Part shown: positions 31,620-42,044 of the stretch, piece by piece
How positions within the stretch are numbered: the first letter of the stretch is position 1
Layout of the letters: the number at the start of each line of letters is the position of its first letter
Source: Trichobilharzia szidati
Taxonomy: Eukaryota; Platyhelminthes; Trematoda; Strigeidida; Schistosomatidae
Direction of reading: 5' to 3'
Assembly (NCBI GenBank): GCA_944472155.2
Contig: OX235274.1
Coordinates: 37,384,052-37,448,051, forward strand
DNA length: 64,000 bases
Position numbers and translations under genes: made by a program
Notes under the pieces: model-generated
Databases searched by the model: none
What the model was told of the DNA's origin: nothing
The model's input: the letters and a program-made list of their open reading frames with translations, nothing else

Positions 31620-32400
31620 ATCACCCTCGGATAAATGACTAGCCCGTAGTTTCCCATTCAACCTTCCACTCGACCGGTGGCTTGCGTCACGTGTGAAATC
31701 GCTCAACCGTCTCCTCCTCGTGCGTCTGATCTATCTCCATTTTTCTTCTACACATTTCTTAGGTAATAAGTTCGTGATTAGTTCCTTTCCAGAATTTCTT
31801 GCCAGCAATTCTTTCCGACCAGCCGTCTGATCTTTAATGTGAAGCTAGATAGGAGGGCGTCTGCTGATAAAAATCTGAAACCCTTTTGAAATGCTTTTAG
31901 TGGTACGCGTGCCAGGTGTCTAACCTATACAGAAGAACTGAAAGGATTAATATTAGTGCTGAAATTCAAAATCTCCCTCTTCATGCTGACTAGGTGGAGC
32001 AGATTTCCAGACTGTTTTCATAGTGATGAAGGTCTTCGTTGCCTTTATGATTCCGTTCCTGACATCCAGGTCCGTCCTGTCTCCTTTAGTTGAAACGACC
32101 CCGTCTGGATAAGTTAAGGAAGCGACGATTGGTGTTCTTTGTTGTTCTGTGGTTATTTTTATCAATTTCGTCTTCTCTATGTTCATCTGAAGTCCTGTCT
32201 TCGCTGACAGCCTCTTCTGCCACCTTGTTGGTTTTCGTTTGTAGGCCTTCGAGTTTATATAATATTAAGCATAAATTATCGGTGAAATCCAGATCTTCTA
32301 AAGTCTTCTTATCGGTCCAGCATGTTCCTGTTTCCTCACTCCCTGTGCACAATCAGACGCATAATTCAGTCCACTACAATTAGGAATACCATCGGTGATA
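31620..32400 (-). pseudogene. RTE-type LINE fragment (copy 6)
   Basis: The minus strand reads LEDLDFTDNLCLILYKLEG then QTKTNKVAEEAVSEDRTS at 32310-32200 (palm motif C region; the expected FADD is FTDN, catalytically dead). It continues with LTYPDGVVSTKGDRTDLDVR then NGIIKATKTFITMKTVWKSA at 32120-32000, and C-terminal blocks in broken frames down to about 31620. Same family as copies 1 and 2. Confidence 0.7.
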
Positions 32401-32455
32401 GTAGGCAAGCAGTCTTATCTTACTCCTGTTTTCACTTCAATAGAAGGAATCAGAG

Positions 32456-32481
32456 TACATGTCAGGACCACCTGACATGTA
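32456..32481. repeat. 11-bp inverted repeat, 4-nt loop
   Basis: TACATGTCAGG and CCTGACATGTA with ACCA between them, at the junction between the RTE copy and the PLE fragment that starts at about 32508. Confidence 0.8.
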
Positions 32482-32507
32482 TGTTGTATGCGCGTCCTTT
32501 CAAAATG

Positions 32508-33130
32508 TATTAGAGAACATCACCCAGCATGGCTGCAAAGAGGAGGCACCGGGTCAACCAGAAGTGCCATAATTAAACACCTGATCAACAACTCCCACAG
32601 TATATCATCGGATTGATTCAAAGTCATTTACAAAGTAAACAGAAACTTACCAAAGGCATTATGTTTCAGACTTCTTTCTACTGCAGAAGCCCTCGTAATA
32701 TGTATCGAAAAGCCGGAATTGTGTGTTCAAAAGAAACTAGTCCAACCTTTACAACTACCATGGATCTAGTTTTGTATGTTCCCTTAGCCTTCGGTTGTTT
32801 TTGTTCGCTGTGTGTGACTTTTTTTTGTCTTCATTCAATTCATCCCATTTTTCAGTTATTTCAAGTTTGTTTTCATGCTCCTCCTGTTAACACTTGTAAT
32901 TCGTCTAAAATAACTATTTTACAATTATATTCTAATCCTGTGTAATTTTTGTTTCTCAGCCTCTTGTAATCCATATCAAGTTGAAAATTAATTATCACCT
33001 TTTATTCACCTTCATAATTATATGGAATTAAATAAAAAGATTGTATCTATGTGAATTCATGTAGTTAAACGTGATTGTACAGCTTTTGAAAATGAAATCG
33101 CCGAAAAGATCAACATCTTTACTGAACTTG
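32508..33130 (+). pseudogene. PLE C-terminal fragment plus 3' end (subfamily H)
   Basis: Remnants in two frames: REHHPAWLQRGGTGSTRSAI then IKHLINNSHSISSD, FKVIYKVNRNLPKALCFR-like, then PELCVQKKLVQPLQLPW-like. These are the GIY-YIG C-terminus and tail as in 60340-59985 (minus). The 3' UTR follows and ends with the terminal motif at 33073-33130: GTACAGC, TTTTGAAAATGAAATCGCC, GAAAAGATCAACATCTTT, ACTGAAC. Confidence 0.65.
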
Positions 33131-33139
33131 GTGCTGTCT

Positions 33140-33367
33140 TCTTTCTAATGTCCTAATGGGTATTTTCCACGATCACTTGGTATGTGACATTGTTGAAGGA
33201 GGTTGATAATGCTTTGGGGCATGCCATAGTGCTGAATTAGTCTCCACATTACTTCACAGTCAATGCCGTCGAAGATTTTTTCAAAGTGTATGAAGTTGAA
33301 GGGGAGATTTGACTTCCATTCTATACTCTTTTTTGATGAAGAATGGCAATTTGATCTGAAGATATAG
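33140..33367 (-). pseudogene. RTE-type LINE reverse transcriptase fragment, cut by an LTR
   Basis: The minus strand reads FNFIHFEKIFDGIDCEVMWR then LIQHYGMPQSIINLLQQCH, reverse-transcriptase motif A of an RTE element (FEK.FD; aspartate kept) and the segment after it. Coding breaks off at 33367 where the LTR at 33368-33719 begins. Confidence 0.75.
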
Positions 33368-33719
33368 TGTGGTGAGAGCTGTCTGCTAGCCAAAATTGGT
33401 AGACAGCAATTGACGTCAATATTTACGTCCCAAATCTTGGTCATGAGAAAAAACAAGAACAAAGCCTAACCTTGAGGAACTTAACAACTAATCACGGCAG
33501 ACTCAGCGTGGGCGGACACAATTCGCAGCTATATGGTCTGACCTTCAAAAAACGGCCACAAAGTGATGACAGAATAACCTTCAGCAAGAAAACAACCAAT
33601 CAGAAGACGTTACCTCTCTGCTAACAATAACGAATAATAATGTACATAAAAATCTATAAATATCTGTTGATTTTCTCAAAAAGCGATCTGTTGCCTGGTA
33701 CTTGTCTTCTGTCATTACA
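33368..33719 (-). mobile_element. Solo LTR (LTR-1 family), 352 bp
   Basis: On the minus strand it starts TGTAATGACAGAAGACAAG and ends AGCTCTCACCACA, the TG...CA ends of an LTR. It matches the plus copies at 46078-46425 and 57687-57990 and the short minus copy at 61418-61498. It interrupts an RTE fragment. The immediate flanks (ATAG and GCAG) do not form a clear target duplication. Confidence 0.7.
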
Positions 33720-33914
33720 GCAGTAAATGAATATCTAGCATTGAAAAGGATACGTCAATGAAGTCATTATGTGAAATACGGTCAACGCGACTCTCCATAT
33801 TTACGACTAAATATTAAACTAACTGAAAGTTTATTTTGATACGATTTACACCAGTTATTTCTTATTTCCTGGCCCAACTGAGTCATTCAGTAGTTCTTAA
33901 TATACTTGAACAAA

Positions 33915-35190
33915 GCAAGAACAACAATTGTACCAGGATAATATGAGCTCACCTTTTATTATTTCGAGGATTCTTCTCAACTGGTTACAACCTGAACGAT
34001 GAAAAATATGAATTACATTACATTAAAGATTTGAACATACTTTTCCACGATCACAAAGAGTAATTGGTAGGAAGTAAAAGTAGCATTAGTCCGGAATGAT
34101 TTAACTAATTAAGAGTTACAAACACTGACTATTTATAGAATAATTCAAATGAACTGTGATCAATATTTGACAGTTTATAAATATTTATAGAATAATTAGG
34201 CAATTAGGCTTGGAAACAAAAACAAGCTGTTGTATATATATATATGTTTTTTGTTGTTGTCACCAGTGCAGTGCAAGATTCACCACTGTCTCTTTCTGCG
34301 TACATAGATTTGGTTTAAGTCGTCTGATAGCAATTGCTTCAACAAAGCGTAGCAAGTTAGGTTTCTTTTGCTTGTTGATTATTTTGAATGACTTCAAGTT
34401 GTCTACATTATGACCAGTGTCTAATAGATGACGCGCAATTGCACTGTTTAATACTTGTGGACCTTTCAGTCTCAGGTTCTTTGGTATGTGTTCAGAAATG
34501 TGGACAATAACCCTTCTCTTTGTTCTTCCGATGTAGGTGCTTTGGCACGCACATGTAAATTGGTAGACACAGTTGAAGGTAACATGAGGTGGGTATTTGT
34601 CCACTTTTGATTGTCTAAAACAACTAGTTGTTTGATAAACACATACAAGCTTGGCGGCTGGATATGTTCTTTTCAGGGCAGCGTTCAGTCTGCATCTTAT
34701 TCTACTGGCAGTATCATCACCTTTGAATGCAAGCTGCAGAAAGATAGGCTTTTTCTCTACTGTGCTGATTTTCACTTTTTCAACATGACGTCTCCCATAC
34801 TTGTCAATGAACTTTTTTGGGTAACCGTTGTCGCGTAGGCATTTCTCCACAATGGATAGCTCCTCCTCAATCTTTTCTTCTGAACACAGCTTCCTTACAC
34901 GATCAAATAATGTTCACACCAATCCCTTTTTGTAACTTATAGGGCAGAAACTTTTGGAGTTAAGATAAACCGCCCTCCAGGCCTCTTTTCTGTGTATATA
35001 TCTTATGATTTTGCCGTCTATATCTCGTTGGATACCTAGGTCAAGAAAATGGAACTTCTCCTCTTTTTCATGCTCCATTGTAAACTTGACATTAGGATGG
35101 GCGCTGTTCAAGACTTTTAGTACTTGAGATGCATCATCAAAAGAATTACAAATAACGGAAGTGTCGTCGGCATACCTGGTATATCACTAA
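33915..35190 (-). pseudogene. PLE (subfamily E): palm end, thumb, GIY-YIG and 3' end
   Basis: The minus strand starts at about 35190 with TRYADDTSVICNSFDDASQV (motif C, YADD), then LNSAHPNVKFTMEHEKEEKF, HFLDLGIQRD, a degraded thumb (NSKSFCPISYKKGLV). One frameshift region near 34880 precedes an open frame of 196 codons (34850-34260) with KCLRDNGYPKKFIDKYGRRH and a GIY-YIG core FNCVYQFTCACQSTYIGRTK then SEHIPKNLRLKG. The frame ends RRLKPNLCTQKETVVNLALH W. The 3' UTR carries a hammerhead fold at 33933-33984. The element is closest to the copy at 52619-54325 and is truncated at its 5' end. Confidence 0.85.
33933..33984 (-). ncRNA. Hammerhead-like ribozyme, U3-A8 variant (PLE subfamily E)
   Basis: Minus-strand order: stem I CCAG, core TTGAGAA, stem II GA-ATCC-TC, GAA, stem III ATAATA...TATTAT (25-nt hairpin with inner TGAGCTCA), C17, stem I partner CTGG. 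In core numbering this is U3, U4, G5, A6, G7, A8, A9, so only the 3-8 pair differs from CUGANGA (C-G to U-A). It lies about 280 bp after the PLE stop codon. Confidence 0.6.
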
Positions 35191-35194
35191 ATCT

Positions 35195-36184
35195 TAAAAA
35201 CCACAGACACATAATTGTCCCATTTATTTCAGCCACTTCTTTTTTCGAAGGTCACTGATTCTATTCACTTCATGATGGATGTTTTCATTAAAAGAAGACC
35301 TCTTATTACAAACATGTCTGACTTGACCCATAAAGCAACTCGATTTAAGCATCCTTTCCATCATTTAAAAGTTTAAACATAAGTGTTCATTGATTAGATA
35401 GAGTCTTACATAAGTAATACTGCCTTACAGCATATTTAAACTCTGTGGCAACTTGTTGATGACGGTGTACTTCTTTTCATTAGAATCCTGAAGGTATATA
35501 GGTGTGATACATTATTTCTCTTCAACACAAAGGTCAGTATATTGATTTCCATAAAACTGTATACTGCTGACGTAATGAGATGAATAGCTGTGTACTAGTA
35601 GTGCTTGCTAGCCAGTCAGATCGAGGTGGTCTAAACACCACGGGACGGCCATTTCACTCCTTTGCAGCCGAGTTCATTAGTAGTGTGCCCGGTTTGACCA
35701 AGCTCAGATATCCAAATGACTTAAACCACTACTGATTAGTATGAGTGGCATACAACTGCTCACCTTTATCAATCAGTAGTATATAGTGTTACGCAAACAT
35801 GCTTGCTAACTTCATCAACATGGTAAAGTTTTACAATAGCATCCCAAGGGATGCGAACGCACGGGTAACCTTCAGCCGACCAATCATAAAATTAAGTGAT
35901 TTTTGCACAAGAAAATACATGAAAACATGTTAAAAAAGGCATCTTTCTTTGACATGACTTAAAAATATGTCCTAGTTATAATGAAGAGTATCAGTTCCTA
36001 AGTTAGACTAGTTTCTCTACATTTCTTCACCCAGCTGTTTTTGTGAATCGTTCATCATCCTTATCCTGTTGTGCAGTCCTCACCAAAGCCCACGATTGAA
36101 TTACTATGGTTTCCAGTAAGAGGATTGACCACTACTTACCAGGAAAATGTGGAAATAAAACAAATTGAAATAAAAGATATCAAC
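35195..36184. other. No gene seen; repeat R2 at 35590-35800
   Basis: Short frames only. 35590-35800 shares CAATCAGTAGTATATAGTGT and neighbouring words with 26020-26150. Confidence 0.4.
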
Positions 36185-36345
36185 TATAAATCCATCCTTA
36201 ATGGTAACTCTAACCTTAATCCTAACCCTGAACATAACACTTATCCAAACCGTAATTCTAACCTTAATGCTAATTCTGACCCTGATCCTAACCCTAACCA
36301 CAATACTTACCTTAAACCTAATCCTTACCCTAACAAGCTATTAAC
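36185..36345 (-). repeat. Degenerate telomere-like (CCCTAA) array
   Basis: A run of CCTAAC-type hexamers with changes: CTAACCTTAATCCTAACCCT, CTGATCCTAACCCTAACCAC, CCTTACCCTAAC. TTAGGG is the usual metazoan and schistosome telomere repeat; this is an interstitial, decayed tract. The apparent long frames across it are an artefact of the repeat. Confidence 0.75.
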
Positions 36346-36609
36346 ACATTGTCCAAACAGTACTTAAAAACGTGATCTGAGTGAAATTTACTGCTTAGCT
36401 GGTGAACTGTGCTGATATTTCAGCTATGATAATGACAGGTGCCGTTAGCCAACGACTGGTATGCGTTCAGGGTTATTGGAGCTTTCTCACTCCTAGGACG
36501 CTACTGTTGAACTTCGCTATAAACGTTTATGCTATCAAGCCGATCTCACACTGTGATCTGAACAATTTGGTCTCCTATGGAAACTACGGTGAAATCTCAT
36601 CTCTCGAAC

Positions 36610-36852
36610 TATTTTTTCATTTCTTTGGGTTCCCAGTGGAATATAGGGCCTCGAGCTTCGGCTTTGAAGTTCCTGAAGCAGTCGTGTTTTCTTACGGGAT
36701 GGGATTGCCAGCGTCATGCCCAGCCTTCCTTCTCTGGCAACATTATAACCGGCTAATGGAGGTAAAGGTGTGCGCCAGTCGGACTCGAACCTCGGACCAC
36801 GTGCATGGTTGGCCAGCACTCTACCGCTGAACCTCCAACACACACACACACA
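36610..36852 (-). repeat. SINE-beta, diverged copy, followed by (CA)n
   Basis: Tail TTCCCAGTGGAATATAGGGC, body GGGATGGGATTGCCAGCGTC, head with B-box CGGACTCGAACCTCGGACC. A (CA)n run at 36839-36852 abuts the head. Confidence 0.75.
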
Positions 36853-36854
36853 CC

Positions 36855-37479
36855 GTCGAACTGTGTACACTGCAAATGGTTAACTAATTTACAAATTGTG
36901 AATTTGATTTTTACCACGCTGATTTTTCGTTGCGGTAAATTACTGCAAGATAGTTAGAGGCAGTCAATAGGAAACCTTCCATCCGGATATCGTACTTATT
37001 AGCACTTGTCAGCAGAGTGTACATGCAACTTCGAAGTCAGTGTTTCTAAAGATTCAGTAATCAAAAACATCAAGGGATGTTTGAATAACACGTAGAAAAA
37101 AATTCCCTCTATATCTTCAATGTAATTCTTACCTCAGAGGTTTTCTTGAGCATTAAAAAAGATTCAGCACTGAAAACTCTATTAAATTTGAAATAGAAAA
37201 TCTTAAAAGTACTCTGCTACAAAATGCTTATCCTACCAATTCTGTAAAGAAGTATATTTCTAAGAAAACCGATAGAATTAATCATGACGCAGTGAATAAG
37301 AAAAAGTTTTATTTTAAGAGTTCAGTTCAAAGATGATATATCCAGTGATATATTAAGCTGTAGGTTGATCAGATTATTTGAAAGAACTTTCATTGCTACA
37401 GAACTAGGCATCAATTTCTCAATCAGACCGATACTGACACAGTGTGCTTAAGATAAATTACCCAAGTTGGCCACGTAAA
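36855..37479. other. No gene seen
   Basis: AT-rich with short frames. A faint coding-like run at 37170-37400 (plus: ENSIKFEIENLKSTLLQNAY, RNFHCYRTRHQFLNQTDTDT) was considered but has no recognised match. Confidence 0.4.
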
Positions 37480-37562
37480 TGTATGCTGAAAATTCCACAC
37501 TTGTACTGAAAATACGGTGTGGAATCAAGCTGTAAATAAAAATAAATAAATAAAAATATACA
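37480..37562 (+). repeat. Repeat R1, plus-strand copy
   Basis: ATGCTGAAAATTCCACACTT, GTACTGAAAATACGGTGTGG and AATCAAGCTGTAAATAAAAA match 19520-19600 almost exactly, ending in the same AAATAAATAAAT tail. Confidence 0.75.
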
Positions 37563-37783
37563 AATTCAACTCCGAGAAATTTATTTTTACACACTTGTGA
37601 ACATGTTCCAATTGGTCTTGAAAAGGCAAGCAGTAACAAAATCAATAAATAGTGCTATTTGTCTTATCAAGTGGATAGTGAACATCACATCAAAATAGAG
37701 GAATCATTCATTTACGGTTGTATATCGAGTACCAAGAGATCAGCCTAAAGGTATACGATTACGTCTCCTAGCTATAGCTGAGA

Positions 37784-38330
37784 CTAAAGTGATTTATAAG
37801 ATCATAGGGAGTAAAAAGACAGTTGCAGCGAAGAAAATTTTCTTTTCAACGAAGTCATCATCTAGGCTGTACATTCGTGTATTTATATCAAATGGATGGG
37901 AAAGTTCCAGAATAATTTCTGGTTAGGGGTCAAATTAATAAAAATTACAATTAGGAATTAGAATGTCAGAATAAACAGGGGGATGGGTAAAACTCAAACA
38001 AAGTAACATAATAACTAAGACGATTGACATTGTGCAATTGGGGGTTAGAAATGTAGAAATAACAAAATATACAGGATGTTTGGATAGAAAATTGGTGTGA
38101 TGAATAATTGTTTATGCAATCAGGGATTAAATATGTAGAAATAGTAAAATGACAAAATAAACAGGAAGTGTGGATATGAAAATATGGTAGTGTAGATAGG
38201 CATTAAGAAACTTTCCCATCCATTTGATATAAATACACGAATGTACAGCCTAGATGATGACTTCGTCGAAAAAAATTTCTCCGCTGCAACTGTATTTTTA
38301 TTCCCTATGATTTATAAGATGAAACGTTTT
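37784..38330. repeat. Inverted pair of PLE termini with a repeat-filled spacer
   Basis: 37784-37905 and 38208-38325 are reverse complements with few changes (GTACAGCCTAGATGATGAC, AACTTTCCCATCCATTTGAT, CCCTATGATTTATAAGAT). Each arm carries the PLE terminal motif: stem I CAGC/GCTG, GAAAAG..., and in the left arm (minus) a 14-nt palindrome AAGAAAATTTTCTT. The spacer has two rough tandem units sharing GTAGAAATA..AAAAT..ACAGGA. No coding sequence is left. Confidence 0.65.
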
Positions 38331-38644
38331 TTATGCCTCTTCATCTAGTTTACTTCGCTCTGTTATTATCCCCATCATGTGTCAACCTTTGTAATTTACA
38401 CTGAGTGTATCATTTCTCTAGTATTTGATTACAGCTTACAATTTAACTTCTTTATTTTACCAGTATACTTGATATCTGTCATACCTTGAACTTACATTTA
38501 GTGTTCCCCATGTTTTGGCATTTATTTGTATGTATTTTTGGGGTCATCATGTTTCTCTCACACCATTGAGGAACATAACTCACTACCCAGCCAATGAAAC
38601 TTACATCATTTTGACCACAAATACATTGGTATGTCACCCAGCTG

Positions 38645-38882
38645 TCTTTTTTTCCTTCACTTTCCCAGTGGAACATAGGGCTTCAAGCTAGTGACATGAA
38701 GTTTCTGTAGCAGTGTTTATTTTACAGGATGGGGTTGCTAGCCTCATGCCCAACCTTTCCTCTTCACCAGCATTATTTCTGGCTTAGCGAGGTAAAGGAG
38801 TGCGTCGGTGGCCGGGGATCGAACTCCAGACCATGTGCGTGGTCGGTGAACGTCCTAACCGCTATACCACCGACGCTGTCTA
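38645..38882 (-). mobile_element. SINE-beta, minus-strand copy
   Basis: Nearly the same as the 12660-12892 copy: tail CCAGTGGAACATAGGGCTTC, body GGATGGGGTTGCTAGCCTC, head B-box GGGGATCGAACTCCAGACC and A-box complement AACCGCTATACCACCG. Confidence 0.85.
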
Positions 38883-38984
38883 ATCACACTTTCTCTGATA
38901 TTCTGAATGACTGTACATTTTATATACATTCATTTAACAACATTAACTAATGAACTATCATTCCATGTTATACAAGTACTTTAA

Positions 38985-40222
38985 AACGGTTAGTCCCTTT
39001 ATAAATTTTGATAGCATTATTAGAAGACGGAGATTATCTGAAAAATGTGATGTATTAGCGCTATACATTTCGAACAATCTGATCACACATTTACTTGTCA
39101 AGTCAATATATATGGAAAAGTTAAATTAAACAAGGTGACAAGAAAAAAGAATTAAGAATAATTAACACAAACGTTTGGTAATCCAATCAAATAAGGATTA
39201 CCAAGGTAGGTTAAGAGTAATAACAAACTGTTTTTGAATACACAAGGAGGGCTTAAGTTTATGAATGGCTATAGCCTCAGCGTATTTCAGTAAACGTCCT
39301 TGACCGTTTTTATAGATGACCTTAAAGGCTGAGTTAACATCAACCTTATGGTTCATCTCGATTAAATGTTTAGCTATAGACGAAGTTGGTAGTCTGGCAC
39401 CTGCATCTATGGGCTTGTCACAATTCATCTGTTTTCCTAACCACTTTGAGATATGCTCTCCCACCCTCACGTGCAACGCGCGATTACTCCTCCCTATTTA
39501 TGTATGTCCACAAACACGAAAATTGGTAAATTGTATGGGATGTGATATAATCACTTGTGCACTTTTGAGGTTTCCAGTGAAGCATATTTTTAGCCTTTTC
39601 GACAATTACAAGCTGGGCTGCATAGTAGGTTCTACGGATGATGGAATTCAACCTTTGTCTCAAAATCCTACTATTTATTTCCCCATTATATGGTAATTTG
39701 ATGAAAACCTTTTTCTTAGGGACGGTATGGATTGTAGGTTTAGAAGCCAGTTGACTTCTACACCTGTTTAAAAACTTCAAAGGATATCCGTTTTCAACAA
39801 GAGTATCCATCAATATTTCGTTTTCCTTGTCTATAACATCAACCGTGCAAATACGCTGAATCCTCTTAAATAGACACTTCACCAAGCCTCTCTTATATTG
39901 TAATGGACAGAAGCTGTGAAAATTAAGATATTGCCCTGTCCAAGTGGCCTTTCTGTAGATAGACCGTCTTATTGAGCCATCGTCTCTTCGACTCAGAAGT
40001 ATGTCTGAAAATGCGAGCTGGTTGCGACTTTCTTCCTCGCATGTAAGACTAATATGATTCTGTACAGAGTTAAGTCTGTCCAATAGACGACTCGCATCTT
40101 CATGATCATCACATATAAAAATGATATCGTCTACATATCTCTTATAGAAAGGCAATTTAGAAATTAAATCAGAAGATAAATTTTCAACATAAGACATAAA
40201 AACATCCGCTAATAAAGGTCCT
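38985..40222 (-). pseudogene. PLE (subfamily F): palm, thumb, GIY-YIG and 3' end, one frameshift
   Basis: The minus strand from 40222 reads LGPLLADVFMSYVENLSSDL then FYKRYVDDIIFICDDHEDAS (motif C, YVDD), LAFSDILLSRRDDGSIRRSI, RKATWTGQYLNFHSFCPLQY, LVENGYPLKFLNRCRS, TSHTIYQFSCLWTYINREE. A frameshift in the GIY-YIG core near 39490 follows, then VGEHISKWLGKQM, SIAKHLIEMNHKVDV, KLKPSLCIQKQFVITLNLPW and a stop at about 39198. The YIG tyrosine region is damaged (TYINREE for the usual YIGRTHR). The 3' end (to 38985) and its inverted copy at 40223-40540 are identical by eye. It is truncated at the 5' side within the palm. Confidence 0.85.
39042..39093 (-). ncRNA. Hammerhead-like ribozyme, G3-C8 variant (PLE subfamily F)
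   Basis: Minus-strand order: stem I AAATGT, core GTGATCA, stem II GA-TTGT-TC, GAA, stem III ATGTAT-AGCGCTA-ATACAT, C17, stem I partner ACATTT (6 perfect pairs). U4, G5, A6, A9, G12, A13, A14 and the A15.1-U16.1 pair are all as in known hammerheads. Only the 3-8 pair is inverted (G3-C8 instead of C3-G8). It lies about 110 bp past the PLE stop. Confidence 0.65.
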
Positions 40223-40540
40223 AAAAACGGTCAAGGACGTTTACTGAAATACGCTGAGGCTATAGCCATTCATAAACTTAAGCCCTCCTTGTGTATTCAA
40301 AAACAGTTTGTTATTACTCTTAACCTACCTTGGTAATCCTTATTTGATTGGATTACCAAACGTTTGTGTTAATTATTCTTAATTCTTTTTTCTTGTCACC
40401 TTGTTTAATTTAACTTTTCCATATATATTGACTTGACAAGTAAATGTGTGATCAGATTGTTCGAAATGTATAGCGCTAATACATCACATTTTTCAGATAA
40501 TCTCCGTCTTCTAATAATGCTATCAAAATTTATACAAGTA
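40223..40540 (+). repeat. Inverted copy of the PLE subfamily F 3' end
   Basis: Exact reverse complement (as far as I can compare by eye) of about 38990-39310, starting inside the coding tail (AAAACGGTCAAGGACG, SLCIQKQFV codons) and running to AATGCTATCAAAATTTATA. It is joined to the 5' end of the PLE at 40222. Confidence 0.9.
40442..40491 (+). ncRNA. Hammerhead-like ribozyme, G3-C8 variant, inverted copy
   Basis: Same sequence as 39042-39093 on the opposite strand: AAATGT, GTGATCA, GATTGTTC, GAA, hairpin, C17, ACATTT. Confidence 0.65.
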
Positions 40541-40544
40541 CCCC

Positions 40545-41030
40545 CAATCCAGTTTCTGATTTAATTTTCATTCACCTTTACTGGTTAGCTATTTGTATTC
40601 TAATAATACATATGGATTTGTAACTGTAGAGCACGAGGTGGAAGTTATCGAAAACAGTTATCCGCTCAAAACCATCATGTTCTTGAACGTAATACACCAT
40701 AAGTTCATTTATCTAGCTATAGCGATGTGATTTATTGTTAGTGCAACACTTGACTGAATCAATATTGTGCTGAATACTGGTTCACTCCCACCGTTATTCC
40801 ACTTCAAGGAAGCCTGAAATATCTTAAGCATTTTCTAATGTGAATCGTATATTCGTCACATAAGGAAATCCAATTTCGATCAAGTTAAACTTTAAGCACC
40901 AGTAAGTACCAGTGGAGTGCAACTGCACCAATGACCATTTAACGCTCAGTGAGCAAGTTCAGTGAAACCTGATAAATAATATTTTAATCATCAATAAAAT
41001 CTGCTTTGTGAAGTTACTGCCCTGATCGGT
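40545..41030. other. No gene seen
   Basis: AT-rich spacer between PLE copies without recognised repeats. Confidence 0.4.
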
Positions 41031-41035
41031 ACAAA

Positions 41036-42000
41036 AGAGCCTTAGTGAGCGAAGTGCCTCTTCAGTAGAATCCAACGAATAAACACTGAAGACACTCTTG
41101 ATGAAGAAGAAAGAAAGTTGACACAAACTCTGGTTGATAACAATAATTCAGACAAGTTCATCAGTAGATATAAAGCAGTCAGAACACCAAGATCCACTCT
41201 CCAACTTTCCACTAAGAAGGAAGTGTACATCAAGCCACCATATATGGGTGATCATAGCAGCTTGATAACTAGACAAAGATTGAACGCTGCTGTTAAAAAG
41301 AGTTTTTATACGGCTAATATTATAATAATTGAGAATGTGAAGCCAATATATATAACTAAGCCTTCTGAACATGCGAAAAATGATGTCACATCCCATTGCA
41401 TTTACCAATTTGAATGTAAGTGCGGCTACACATACCCAGGAAGGACTCATCGATCTCTGCAAGTAAGGGCTTCAGAGCACATTCCTAAATGGCTCCAGAA
41501 GCAAATAGAATCTTCAGAACCCAATAATGGTGAGAACAAGAGACCTAGCTCCTTTATTGCGAAATATATTATAGAGACAGGACATAAAATTGACGTTAAC
41601 ACATCTTTCAAACCTATCTATAAAACGTGTTTGGGATGAATCCTAAAGTTTGTGGAAGCTCTAGCTAGCGATTAGGAAGTTTAAACCGCCTTTATGCGTT
41701 CAAAGCAACAATTCGTCATCACACTAAACCTTCCTTGGTAAACTTTGTTTGATACCAGCTAGGGAAGGTGTACTATTACCTCTGTTATTTGGTTTAATGA
41801 TCTTCGTTGCTATTTTAACCTTCAATATGCTGTTTTAACTTGACCTAAGTCTATTTTCTCACCTCTTAACTCTTTATTAATTTTATATATATTCCTATGA
41901 CAAGTCCGTGTGTGCTGGATCAGATTGTTCGAAATGTGTTGCGCAAATACATTACACAATCCAGACAAATTACGTCTTTTTATTGCTTTGTCTGAAGTGT
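41036..42000 (+). pseudogene. PLE (subfamily G): thumb, GIY-YIG, 3' end
   Basis: The open frame at 41118-41639 reads TQTLVDNNNSDKFISRYKAV, KEVYIKPPYMGDHSSLITRQ, a THCIYQFECKCGYTYPGRTH-like core (SHCIYQFECKCG then YTYPGRTHRSLQVRASEHIP), SFIAKYIIETGHKIDVNTSF. It then breaks and ends QQFVITLNLPW at 41742. YPG replaces the YIG of the GIY-YIG motif. The 3' end resembles subfamilies F and O and holds a hammerhead-like segment at 41905-41960 whose core is split by 4 extra bases (GTG-CTGG-ATCA). Confidence 0.8.
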
Positions 42001-42044
42001 TATGTTGCTGAACGGGATATCTGGCAAGTTTGACGTTTGGTTTG

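Noticed and set aside
32613..32945. 110-codon ORF as a host gene
   Set aside because: Its first part is an out-of-frame reading of the PLE C-terminus (the PLE frame reads FKVIYKV...), and the rest is low-complexity 3' UTR.
36189..36343. CRISPR-like or other spaced array
   Set aside because: No constant repeat with unique spacers; it is telomere-like hexamers.
36071..36367. Asparagine/proline-rich protein (plus) and arginine/valine-rich protein (minus)
   Set aside because: Both are read-through of a degenerate CCCTAA array.
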